The notes beneath the pieces are model-generated. The model was not told where the DNA came from. It saw only the letters and a program-made list of their open reading frames with translations, and did not search any database. Both the position numbers and the translations under genes were made by a program. 5,480 bases of DNA from the NCBI GenBank assembly GCA_900320415.1, contig ONSE01000015.1:1-5480 (forward strand). The letters run 5' to 3'. Positions 1 through 4,916 of the stretch are shown here, in pieces (the stretch's first letter is position 1; every line of letters begins with the position of its first letter). Origin of the DNA: an uncultured Eubacteriales bacterium (GTDB lineage Bacteria; Bacillota; Clostridia; Oscillospirales; Acutalibacteraceae).

Positions 1-785
1 CCGTGATGCTCTTCCTCCTCGTCGAGATCCTCGGAGTTTTCGCCCTCCATCTCCATCGCCTTGACCCAGCCCGCGCTCTGCATGATCTTGCGCAGGTCAA
101 AATTGTTGGTCGCGAGAATCTCGTCCACATCGACTTTGCCGTAGGTGGTTTCAATGATTTTCGCGTCAGGCTGCAACGCTCTGATGACCTCGAGCACATC
201 CGCCTTTTCCTTTTCCGTCACCTCGTCCACCTTGTTGAGGACGATAGTGGTGCAGTACTCGATCTGCTGGATCAGCAGGTTCTCGATGTCCTCCTCGTCA
301 AGGTCGTCCTGCAGGAGGGAAGCGCCCGAGCCGAATTCGTCCGCCATTCTCTTGGCGTCCACGACGGTGGTGATGCTGTCGAGATACGCTGCCGCGGGGA
401 TGTTGTTCTGTCTCTCGCTGCCGTCGAGCATACAGATGGAACCCGCGATCGGGCCGGGCTCGCAGATGCCCGACGCCTCTATCAGTATATAGTCAAACTT
501 TCCCGATCTCGCCAGCTCGATGATCTGCTTCATCAGGTCGACCTTGAGCGTGCAGCAGATGCAGCCGTTGGAAAGGGGAACAAGGTTTTCATCCTTCTGC
601 GTCACCGCGCCGCCCTTCGCGATCAGGGACGCGTCAATGTTGACCTCGCCGATGTCGTTGACGATGACGGCTACCTTGTAGCCCTTCTGGTTGGCGAGAA
701 CGTGGTTGAGCACGGTGGTTTTGCCTGCGCCGAGGTAACCCGTCAGCAGGGATACGGGCACAAGCTTATTCTTTTTCTTGAACAT
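1..785 (-). CDS. G3E-family (COG0523, CobW-like) GTPase, C-terminus cut off by window edge
   Basis: The 261 visible residues form the GTPase domain of a G3E P-loop protein. Seen: G1/Walker A GYLGAGKT (16-23), the family's metal-binding CICC (75-78) in the context SNGCICCTL, an IEASG stretch (about 102-106), and the G4 motif NKVD (184-187). The visible part ends in an acidic run followed by His-His (about 251-261). In this family such a run usually precedes or interrupts the CobW C-terminal domain, which lies outside the window. The ATG at 785-783 has AGGTG five bases upstream. Known: G3E GTPases load or chaperone metals, or assemble metal cofactors (CobW, UreG, HypB, Zn-linked COG0523 proteins), acting in the cytoplasm. 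Inferred: its divergent position beside a copper operon hints at metal handling, but the metal cannot be read from sequence and no Zur-like or CsoR-like box sits at its own promoter. The family is sure; the substrate is not. Confidence 0.93.
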   Translation of the reverse strand, partial: MFKKKNKLVPVSLLTGYLGAGKTTVLNHVLANQKGYKVAVIVNDIGEVNIDASLIAKGGAVTQKDENLVPLSNGCICCTLKVDLMKQIIELARSGKFDYILIEASGICEPGPIAGSICMLDGSERQNNIPAAAYLDSITTVVDAKRMADEFGSGASLLQDDLDEEDIENLLIQQIEYCTTIVLNKVDEVTEKEKADVLEVIRALQPDAKIIETTYGKVDVDEILATNNFDLRKIMQSAGWVKAMEMEGENSEDLDEEEEHH

Positions 786-816
786 AGTTTCACCTCATTG
801 AAAATTTTCATCCTCT

Positions 817-845
817 ATCATAACCCCAAACGCGCCGTTTTGCAA
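817..845 (-). promoter_or_regulatory. Sigma-A-type promoter of the G3E GTPase gene
   Basis: Read on the minus strand there is TTGCAA (845-840), a 17-base spacer and TATGAT (822-817). That is 4/6 and 5/6 matches to consensus with ideal spacing. The expected start is near 810, giving a leader of about 25 bases that includes AGGTG ahead of the ATG at 785. A perfect 12-bp palindrome, TGAAAATTTTCA (799-810), lies at the expected start site. The promoter is about 20 bp from the divergent csoR -35 box, so CsoR bound at 873-889 is probably too far away to block it. Confidence 0.6.
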
Positions 846-865
846 GAGAAAACTGAGAAAACCTG

Positions 866-894
866 TTGACAAATACCCAGCGGGGGTATATAAT
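866..894 (+). promoter_or_regulatory. Consensus sigma-A promoter of the csoR-copA operon
   Basis: TTGACA (866-871) and TATAAT (889-894) both match consensus fully and are separated by exactly 17 bases. Transcription should start near 901, leaving a leader of about 37 bases to the csoR ATG. The whole spacer is taken up by a CsoR-type palindrome, so this is a strong promoter built to be tightly repressed. Confidence 0.92.
873..889. promoter_or_regulatory. CsoR operator 1, inside the promoter spacer
   Basis: ATACCCAGCGGGGGTAT is a 17-bp inverted repeat with arms ATACCCA and GGGGTAT around GCG (6 of 7 arm positions pair). CsoR repressors are known to bind GC-rich pseudo-palindromes flanked by TA steps. 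It lies between the -35 and -10 boxes and overlaps the first base of the -10, so a bound tetramer would occlude RNA polymerase. Confidence 0.85.
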
Positions 895-905
895 CAGGCT
901 ATAAG

Positions 906-922
906 ATACCCCGCGGGGGTAT
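906..922. promoter_or_regulatory. CsoR operator 2, just after the expected start site
   Basis: ATACCCCGCGGGGGTAT is a perfect inverted repeat: 7-bp arms ATACCCC/GGGGTAT with a GCG centre. It is nearly identical to the copy in the promoter spacer, and the two centres (881 and 914) are 33 bp apart, about three helical turns. It covers roughly +5 to +21 of the transcript. In RNA the same bases can fold into a 7-bp hairpin ending five bases before the csoR ribosome site. Confidence 0.82.
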
Positions 923-937
923 AACGAGGTGAGGAAA

Positions 938-1237
938 ATGGAGCAAAACTGTCAATGTCACAAAACCAAGGAGCGCGGCGCGGAGGAGTACAAAAAGCTG
1001 ATGAACCGCCTCAACCGCATCGAGGGACAGATCAGAGGACTCAAGCGGATGCTGGAAAACGACGCCTACTGCCCCGATATTCTTATCCAGGCGGCGGCAG
1101 CCAACGCCGCGCTGAACGCGTTCAACCGCGAGCTGCTTTCCAATCATATTCACACCTGTGTGGTAAAGGATATCAAAGAGGGCAGAGAGGGAACGGTGGA
1201 CGAGCTGGTGGATACGATCCAGAAGATGATGAGGTGA
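938..1237 (+). CDS. csoR: Copper-sensing transcriptional repressor CsoR
   Basis: A 99-residue, all-helical CsoR/RcnR (DUF156) family protein of normal length. The Cu(I) ligand set of CsoR is complete: Cys45 (in DAYCPD), His70 and Cys74 (in SNHIHTC). Their spacings of 25 and 4 residues equal those of Cys36-His61-Cys65 in M. tuberculosis CsoR. This separates it from RcnR (Ni/Co), FrmR (formaldehyde) and CstR (persulfide). The family signature RLNRIEGQIRGL is at 24-35. The N-terminus holds an extra CQCH (5-8) that could also bind metal. The ATG at 938 is preferred because AGGTG at 927-931 sits six bases upstream; an in-frame GTG at 929 lies inside that ribosome site. Cytoplasmic; it represses its own operon through the two palindromes upstream and releases DNA on binding Cu(I). 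It ends four bases before copA, and its last codons supply the copA ribosome site. Confidence 0.96.
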   Translation: MEQNCQCHKTKERGAEEYKKLMNRLNRIEGQIRGLKRMLENDAYCPDILIQAAAANAALNAFNRELLSNHIHTCVVKDIKEGREGTVDELVDTIQKMMR

Positions 1238-1241
1238 GGAT

Positions 1242-3725
1242 ATGAGGCAGTATGACGTCAAGGGAATGAGCTGCGCGGCGTGCAGCGCGAGGGTCGAGAA
1301 AGCGGTTTCCCGTGTGGAGGGCGTGAGCTCCTGCTCGGTCAGCCTGCTGACCAATTCCATGGGCGTTGAAGGCGACGCCTCCGAGCAGGAAATACTCCGA
1401 GCGGTCGAGGAGGCAGGCTATTCCGCCGCTCCCAGGGGAGAAAAGAAGCAGGCGGCAAAGCAGGAGGACGCGTTTCGGGACACGGAAACGCCGCGGATCC
1501 TCAAACGGCTGATCGCTTCTCTTGTGTTCCTCCTGATACTCATGTATTTTTCGATGGGGCACATGATGCTCGGGCTGCCCGTGCCGCCGTTTTTCGCGGG
1601 GAACCACCTCGCCATGGGGCTGCTGCAAATGCTGCTCGCGGCGATCGTCATGGTCATCAACCAGAGGTTTTTTATCAGCGGTTTGAAAGGGCTGGTTCGG
1701 CTCGCCCCGAATATGGATACGCTGGTGGCGCTCGGCTCGGGAGTATCCTTTGCCTACAGCACCGTACTCCTGTTTCTGATGACGGGCAATGTGACGGCAG
1801 AGGGCTTCGGCACGGATTTTTATTTTAAGTCCGCCGCGATGATACTGACGCTGATCACTGTCGGAAAGCTGCTTGAGGCGCGCTCCAAGGGCAGAACCAC
1901 CGACGCGCTGAAAAGCCTGATGAAGCTCGCGCCGCAGACTGCCGTCAGGCTGGTTGACGGCAGGGAAACCGAGGTGGCGGTGGAGGAGCTGCAAAAGGGA
2001 GATATTTTTATCGTGCGCGCGGGCGGCAGCATACCGGTGGACGGCGTGGTGCTCGAGGGCACGGCGGCGGTGGATGAATCCGCCCTCACGGGCGAGAGCA
2101 TACCGGTGGACAAGGAAAAGGGCAGCGCTGTCTCCGCCGCGACCATCAACCGTTCCGGATATCTCAAATGTCAGGCGACCCGCGTGGGGGAGGATACCAC
2201 TCTTTCGCAGATCATTAAAATGGTCAGTGACGCCTCCGCGACAAAAGCGCCGATCGCAAAAATCGCGGACAAGGTCTCGGGCGTTTTTGTCCCGACGGTC
2301 ATCGGCATCGCCGTGATAACTGCCGTTGTCTGGCTGCTGGCAGGGCAGAGCGTCGGCTTTTCGCTGGCGAGAGCGATTTCCGTCCTCGTGATCAGCTGTC
2401 CGTGCGCGCTGGGACTCGCCACACCCGTCGCCATCATGGTCGGCAGCGGCGTGGGAGCAAAGAACGGAATCCTCTTCAAGACCGCCGTATCCTTGGAGGA
2501 GACGGGAAAGCTTCAAACGGTTGCCCTCGACAAAACAGGCACCATCACGCGCGGCGAGCCTGTCGTGACGGATATCATCACCAACGGTGTAACGGATACG
2601 GAGCTGCTGCAATGCGCCGCCTCTGCCGAGAGCAAGAGCGAGCATCCGCTTGCCGGAGCGGTTCTGAACGCCGCGCGGGAGCGCGGGATCGCTTTGCGGG
2701 AAACGGAGCGGTTCACGGTCTGCGCGGGCAGCGGCGTAGAGGCGGTCGTCGGAGGCGAGGTGCTGCGGGGCGGCAACGGCACTTTTGTCGGAGAGGTCTG
2801 CCTCGTTTCGGAGGAAATGCTCCGTCAGGCATCCGCCTTAGCCGACGAGGGGAAAACGCCGCTCTATTTCGCGAGGAACGGCAGGCTGATAGGAATGATC
2901 GCCGTCGCGGATGTGTTAAAGCCGGAGAGTCCCGCGGCGATCGCGGAGCTGAAACGTCTCGGCATGAAGGTCGTCATGCTCACGGGCGACAACCAAAAGA
3001 CCGCGAACGCCATCGGTGCGCAGGCAGGTGTGGATGAGGTGATCGCGGAGGTGCTGCCCGACGGAAAGGAGAGCGTTATCCGCCGTCTGCGCGGCAGCGG
3101 CAAGACCGCGATGGTGGGAGACGGTATCAACGACGCTCCCGCCCTGACGGGGGCGGATATCGGCATCGCCATCGGCGCGGGAACGGACGTCGCCATTGAC
3201 GCGGCGGATGTGGTTCTCGTCAAGAGCCGCCTCAGCGACGTGCCTGCTGCCGTAAAACTGGGCAGGGCGACGCTGCGCAATATCCGTCAGAACCTGTTCT
3301 GGGCGTTTATCTATAATATCATCGGCATTCCCCTCGCGGCGGGCGCATTTATCCCGCTGTTCGGCTGGCAGCTCAATCCGATGTTCGGAGCGGCGGCAAT
3401 GAGCCTTTCGAGCTTTTGCGTCGTCACCAACGCGCTGCGGCTCAATTTTGTCAGGATCCGTCCTAAGGACGAGAATAATATTCCAATAAAGAATCAAATC
3501 ACAGTAAAGGAGCAACCGGCAATGAAAGACACACTCAAGATTGAAGGCATGATGTGCCCCCACTGCGAGGCGCGCGTCAAAAATGCTCTCGAGGCGCTTC
3601 CCGAGGTAGATACCGCCGCGGTGAGCCACGAGAAGGGCACCGCCGAGGTGACGCTGAACGCGGCAGTGGCGCACGAGGCGCTGAAGGCCGCCGTGGAAGC
3701 ACAGGGCTACAATGTTATCGAATAA
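1242..3725 (+). CDS. copA: Cu(I)-exporting P1B-type ATPase CopA with a C-terminal CopZ-like domain
   Basis: An 827-residue inner-membrane pump that couples ATP hydrolysis to Cu(I) export. Order: N-terminal HMA domain with GMSCAAC (8-14); membrane helices near 89-110, 122-140, 158-180 and 193-212; actuator domain with TGES (283-286); helices near 346-368 and 374-401 carrying the CPC site (386-388); phosphorylation site DKTGT (Asp430); HP motif SEHPL (466-470); TGDN (581-584); GDGIND (626-631); last two helices with YN (691-692) and MxxSS (720-724). CPC, YN and MxxSS together mark the Cu(I) P1B-1 class rather than Zn/Cd pumps. Unusually, a second HMA domain follows the last helix (761-827; MCPHC, Cys772 and Cys775) after a polar linker of about 25 residues. 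The ATG at 1242 has GAGGTGAGG (1231-1239) upstream, overlapping the csoR stop, so translation is probably coupled. The reading frame is intact and copper-controlled through CsoR. Confidence 0.97.
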   Translation: MRQYDVKGMSCAACSARVEKAVSRVEGVSSCSVSLLTNSMGVEGDASEQEILRAVEEAGYSAAPRGEKKQAAKQEDAFRDTETPRILKRLIASLVFLLILMYFSMGHMMLGLPVPPFFAGNHLAMGLLQMLLAAIVMVINQRFFISGLKGLVRLAPNMDTLVALGSGVSFAYSTVLLFLMTGNVTAEGFGTDFYFKSAAMILTLITVGKLLEARSKGRTTDALKSLMKLAPQTAVRLVDGRETEVAVEELQKGDIFIVRAGGSIPVDGVVLEGTAAVDESALTGESIPVDKEKGSAVSAATINRSGYLKCQATRVGEDTTLSQIIKMVSDASATKAPIAKIADKVSGVFVPTVIGIAVITAVVWLLAGQSVGFSLARAISVLVISCPCALGLATPVAIMVGSGVGAKNGILFKTAVSLEETGKLQTVALDKTGTITRGEPVVTDIITNGVTDTELLQCAASAESKSEHPLAGAVLNAARERGIALRETERFTVCAGSGVEAVVGGEVLRGGNGTFVGEVCLVSEEMLRQASALADEGKTPLYFARNGRLIGMIAVADVLKPESPAAIAELKRLGMKVVMLTGDNQKTANAIGAQAGVDEVIAEVLPDGKESVIRRLRGSGKTAMVGDGINDAPALTGADIGIAIGAGTDVAIDAADVVLVKSRLSDVPAAVKLGRATLRNIRQNLFWAFIYNIIGIPLAAGAFIPLFGWQLNPMFGAAAMSLSSFCVVTNALRLNFVRIRPKDENNIPIKNQITVKEQPAMKDTLKIEGMMCPHCEARVKNALEALPEVDTAAVSHEKGTAEVTLNAAVAHEALKAAVEAQGYNVIE
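3522..3725 (+). CDS. Possible nested CopZ-like copper chaperone made from an internal start in copA
   Basis: The last 67 codons of copA form a complete free-standing HMA chaperone, beginning MKDTLKIEGMMCPHC. Its metal site is Cys12/Cys15 with His14 before the second Cys, as in CopZ proteins. Residue 761 of CopA is an ATG, and AAGGAG (3507-3512) lies nine bases upstream, a normal Shine-Dalgarno arrangement. The 40 bases at 3471-3510, covering most of the linker and the first part of this site, are only about 28% GC in a gene that is GC-rich elsewhere. This could be a relic of an old copA-copZ intergenic gap or a low-structure initiation region. Known parallel: E. coli copA yields a free chaperone domain by programmed frameshifting. 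Inferred: here the same result could come from internal initiation. The alternative is a simple tethered domain with a chance AAGGAG. The domain itself is certain; separate expression is not. Confidence 0.45.
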   Translation: MKDTLKIEGMMCPHCEARVKNALEALPEVDTAAVSHEKGTAEVTLNAAVAHEALKAAVEAQGYNVIE

Positions 3726-3729
3726 AACT

Positions 3730-3759
3730 GCATAAAAAAGAGCGCCTCCGTCCATAATA
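3730..3759 (+). promoter_or_regulatory. Forespore (sigma-F/sigma-G type) promoter candidate for the SpoIIQ-like gene
   Basis: GCATA (3730-3734) fits the GYATA/GHATR -35 of the forespore sigma factors. CATAATA (3753-3759), 18 bases later, matches the sigma-G -10 consensus CATnnTA exactly. The same bases read as GTCCATAATA (3750-3759), 15 bases after the -35, match the sigma-F -10 GGnnAnAnTR except for the second G. The consensus sequences are from B. subtilis, where spoIIQ is a sigma-F gene. The expected start near 3766 would leave out the 5' arm of the terminator hairpin. No good sigma-A promoter was seen here: the TATAAT-like CATAAT has no -35 partner. The boxes are short, so chance is possible. 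Confidence 0.55.
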
Positions 3760-3778
3760 ACAGCGGAGGTGCTTTTTT
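3736..3778 (+). terminator. Rho-independent terminator of the csoR-copA operon
   Basis: GCGCCTCCG (3742-3750) pairs with CGGAGGTGC (3764-3772), nine pairs including one G-U, around a 13-base loop. The stem is extended by an A-rich 5' side (3736-3741) facing TTTTTT (3773-3778). It lies 10 bases after the copA stop. The 3' arm is also the ribosome site of the next gene, whose ATG begins at the base after the last T. Confidence 0.85.
3765..3771 (+). promoter_or_regulatory. Ribosome site of the SpoIIQ-like gene, buried in the terminator stem
   Basis: GGAGGTG ends seven bases before the ATG at 3779 and is a near-ideal Shine-Dalgarno sequence. All its bases belong to the 3' arm of the terminator hairpin, paired with 3743-3749. 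RNA reading through from copA would therefore have this site hidden, whereas RNA started near 3766 would not. Confidence 0.75.
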
Positions 3779-4555
3779 ATGAGCAAGTATTATCATCAGC
3801 AGTCCCGAAAAAAGAGGAGCCGCCGCGAGAAGCTCGGCTTCTATACCGCGTTCGCTATATGTTTAATCGCCATCTGCATGGCGGTCTACTCAACATATAA
3901 CACCGTTCTCAACCCTACGGGGGCGAAGCTGAGCGCGTCGCCCACACAGTCCGTTGAGGTCAACCAGCCCGTCACGGGCGTCCGCACAACCTTTCCCGTC
4001 CCGACCTTAGGCGAGATTTTCAGGGAGACAGAGAGCCCTGCCGAGGCAGAGACAGAGACGCCCACAGCGGTCTCCGAGGTCACGACGCAGTCCGCGACCG
4101 TGGACACCACCTACAGCGACGAAGCGCTGCAGACCATGCTGTCGGCGGATCTGAGCCTGATCAATCCGGTCAGGAACGCCGAGGTCATCCGCGAGTTCAG
4201 CAAGGACAGCGTATACTACAAAACGCTCAATGTCTGGAAGCCGCATACCGGCACGGATTTCAGGGCAAAGCTGGGTGACGACGTCATCGCGATGGCGGGA
4301 GGAGAGGTCACCGGGATCACCGAGGACAAAATGTTCGGAAAAACGCTTGAGATCTCCTCCAATAACGCCGTATGTATCTACAGCGGTGTGGCGGATGTAC
4401 GCGTGAAGCAGGGCGACAGGGTGGAACAGGGCGACGTCATCGGCGCCGTTGGTTCCGTTCCCGTGGAGGCGAGCGACGACGCGCATCTTCACGTTGCGGT
4501 CAAGGTCAACGGGAACTACGCCGATCCGCTCAACTTTATCGGAAACAACGCATAA
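3779..4555 (+). CDS. spoIIQ: Membrane-anchored M23 metallopeptidase, probably stage II sporulation protein Q
   Basis: 258 residues: a very basic N-terminus (RKKRSRR, 10-16), one membrane helix (about 19-38), a Thr/Glu/Pro-rich extracellular linker (about 49-110), and a LytM/M23 domain (about 129-254). The zinc ligands are present: His156 and Asp160 (HTGTD, the HxxxD motif) and His236/His238 (HLH). So, unlike B. subtilis SpoIIQ, whose site is degenerate, the enzyme could be active, as in clostridial SpoIIQ. The stretch FSKDSVYYKTLNVWKPH at 140-156 resembles that family from memory. Known role: SpoIIQ in the forespore membrane pairs with SpoIIIAH of the mother cell to form a channel and support engulfment. 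The forespore-like promoter upstream agrees with this. The alternative is a general cell-wall endopeptidase. The M23 fold is sure; the SpoIIQ name is likely. The ATG at 3779 follows GGAGGTG closely. Confidence 0.72.
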   Translation: MSKYYHQQSRKKRSRREKLGFYTAFAICLIAICMAVYSTYNTVLNPTGAKLSASPTQSVEVNQPVTGVRTTFPVPTLGEIFRETESPAEAETETPTAVSEVTTQSATVDTTYSDEALQTMLSADLSLINPVRNAEVIREFSKDSVYYKTLNVWKPHTGTDFRAKLGDDVIAMAGGEVTGITEDKMFGKTLEISSNNAVCIYSGVADVRVKQGDRVEQGDVIGAVGSVPVEASDDAHLHVAVKVNGNYADPLNFIGNNA

Positions 4556-4612
4556 TCCCGGCGCGGCGGCATATAATAGTAATGCAAGCCCTCGTTACGT
4601 TTCAGGGGCACC

Positions 4613-4650
4613 AAAAAAGGCAGACGCACAATTATTCGTGCGTCTGCCTT
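4613..4650. terminator. Strong, probably bidirectional terminator between convergent genes
   Basis: GGCAGACGCAC (4619-4629) pairs perfectly with GTGCGTCTGCC (4638-4648) around an 8-base loop, and AA/TT adds two pairs. On the minus strand the hairpin is followed by six U (complement of 4613-4618), a classic terminator for the leftward transcription unit. On the plus strand the tail TTCATTT is a weaker U-tract, but it still suits the gene ending at 4555. Confidence 0.85.
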
Positions 4651-4675
4651 CATTTGTAACTGTATCGGTGTTTCT

Positions 4676-4712
4676 TCCCGCCCGAAAGCGGGACGCGCCG
4701 TCGGCGCCTTTT
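4676..4712. repeat. Two adjacent GC-rich hairpins
   Basis: TCCCGC (4676-4681) pairs with GCGGGA (4688-4693) around CCGAAA. Directly after it, GCGCC (4695-4699) pairs with GGCGC (4703-4707) around GTC and is followed by CTTTT. Read on the plus strand, the second hairpin could be a weak backup terminator. The pair also resembles short intergenic palindromic elements scattered in some genomes, which needs the rest of the genome to test. Confidence 0.45.
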
Positions 4713-4780
4713 ATCTCAACGAAAAATAGCATGGCAATTTTCTGTTATACATCCTTGCGAAAATAACTGGGGATAGCGGT

Positions 4781-4852
4781 TTATCTCTCACTCTCGTGCC
4801 ATTCCTCGTTGCCGAAGATAAAATCGTCGATATCCATAACTACAAATTTCAA
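4781..4852 (-). CDS. Possible 23-residue peptide of unknown function (TTG start)
   Basis: On the minus strand, GGGAGGTG (4866-4859), part of a long match to the anti-Shine-Dalgarno sequence, stands six bases before a TTG at 4852-4850. That codon opens a 23-codon frame ending at TAA (4783-4781). The peptide starts MKFVVMDIDDF and ends GNEEWHESER: a short hydrophobic start, then acidic, with no Cys and no membrane segment. An ATG at 4858 gives 25 residues but lies too close to the ribosome site. It begins 64 bases after the cytidylate-kinase-like stop codon, so it is probably co-transcribed with it; I see no clear promoter of its own. The start resembles the hhhhDxDxT motif of HAD phosphatases with T replaced by F, so it could be the remnant of a lost HAD gene, or a real small protein. 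I do not recognise it. Confidence 0.4.
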   Translation of the reverse strand: MKFVVMDIDDFIFGNEEWHESER

Positions 4853-4916
4853 TGTCATCACCTCCCGAAAAGAAATTCAATAATACAGTTTATTCAGGAG
4901 GGCAGGAAAATATTCC

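Larger units (their letters stand above)
4556..4780. other. Gene-free convergent region
   Basis: This 225-base stretch lies between the plus-strand M23 gene and the minus-strand small ORF. It contains the terminator hairpin at 4617-4650 and a pair of GC-rich hairpins near 4676-4708. I saw no tRNA, no repeat array, and no ORF with a credible ribosome site. TATAAT at 4572-4577 on the plus strand has no -35 partner. If the leftward unit runs to the terminator, about 130 bases of this region would be its 3' untranslated RNA. Confidence 0.7.

Noticed and set aside
3..869. A 288-codon plus-strand open frame across the first 870 bases
   Set aside because: It is antisense to the G3E GTPase, whose P-loop, CICC and NKVD motifs show the true strand. 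It also runs through the control region and its translation has no family features.
929..937. GTG at 929 as the csoR start (102 residues)
   Set aside because: The codon lies inside the GAGGTGAGG ribosome site and has no Shine-Dalgarno of its own; the ATG at 938 is correctly placed.
1173..2645. A 490-codon minus-strand open frame opposite csoR and copA
   Set aside because: The translation is rich in Arg and His and of low complexity, as expected from the reverse of a GC-rich gene, and the opposite strand encodes the clear CopA motifs.
4595..4732. A 45-codon minus-strand frame starting at ATG 4732
   Set aside because: It reads through the two GC-rich hairpins and the terminator stem, and its nearest purine-rich AAGGA is about 20 bases from the ATG. 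It is probably a chance frame.
4867..4903. Promoter for the small ORF (TATTAT on the minus strand near 4880)
   Set aside because: No acceptable -35 box lies 16-18 bases upstream, and no forespore or mother-cell consensus fits; co-transcription with the upstream gene is simpler.
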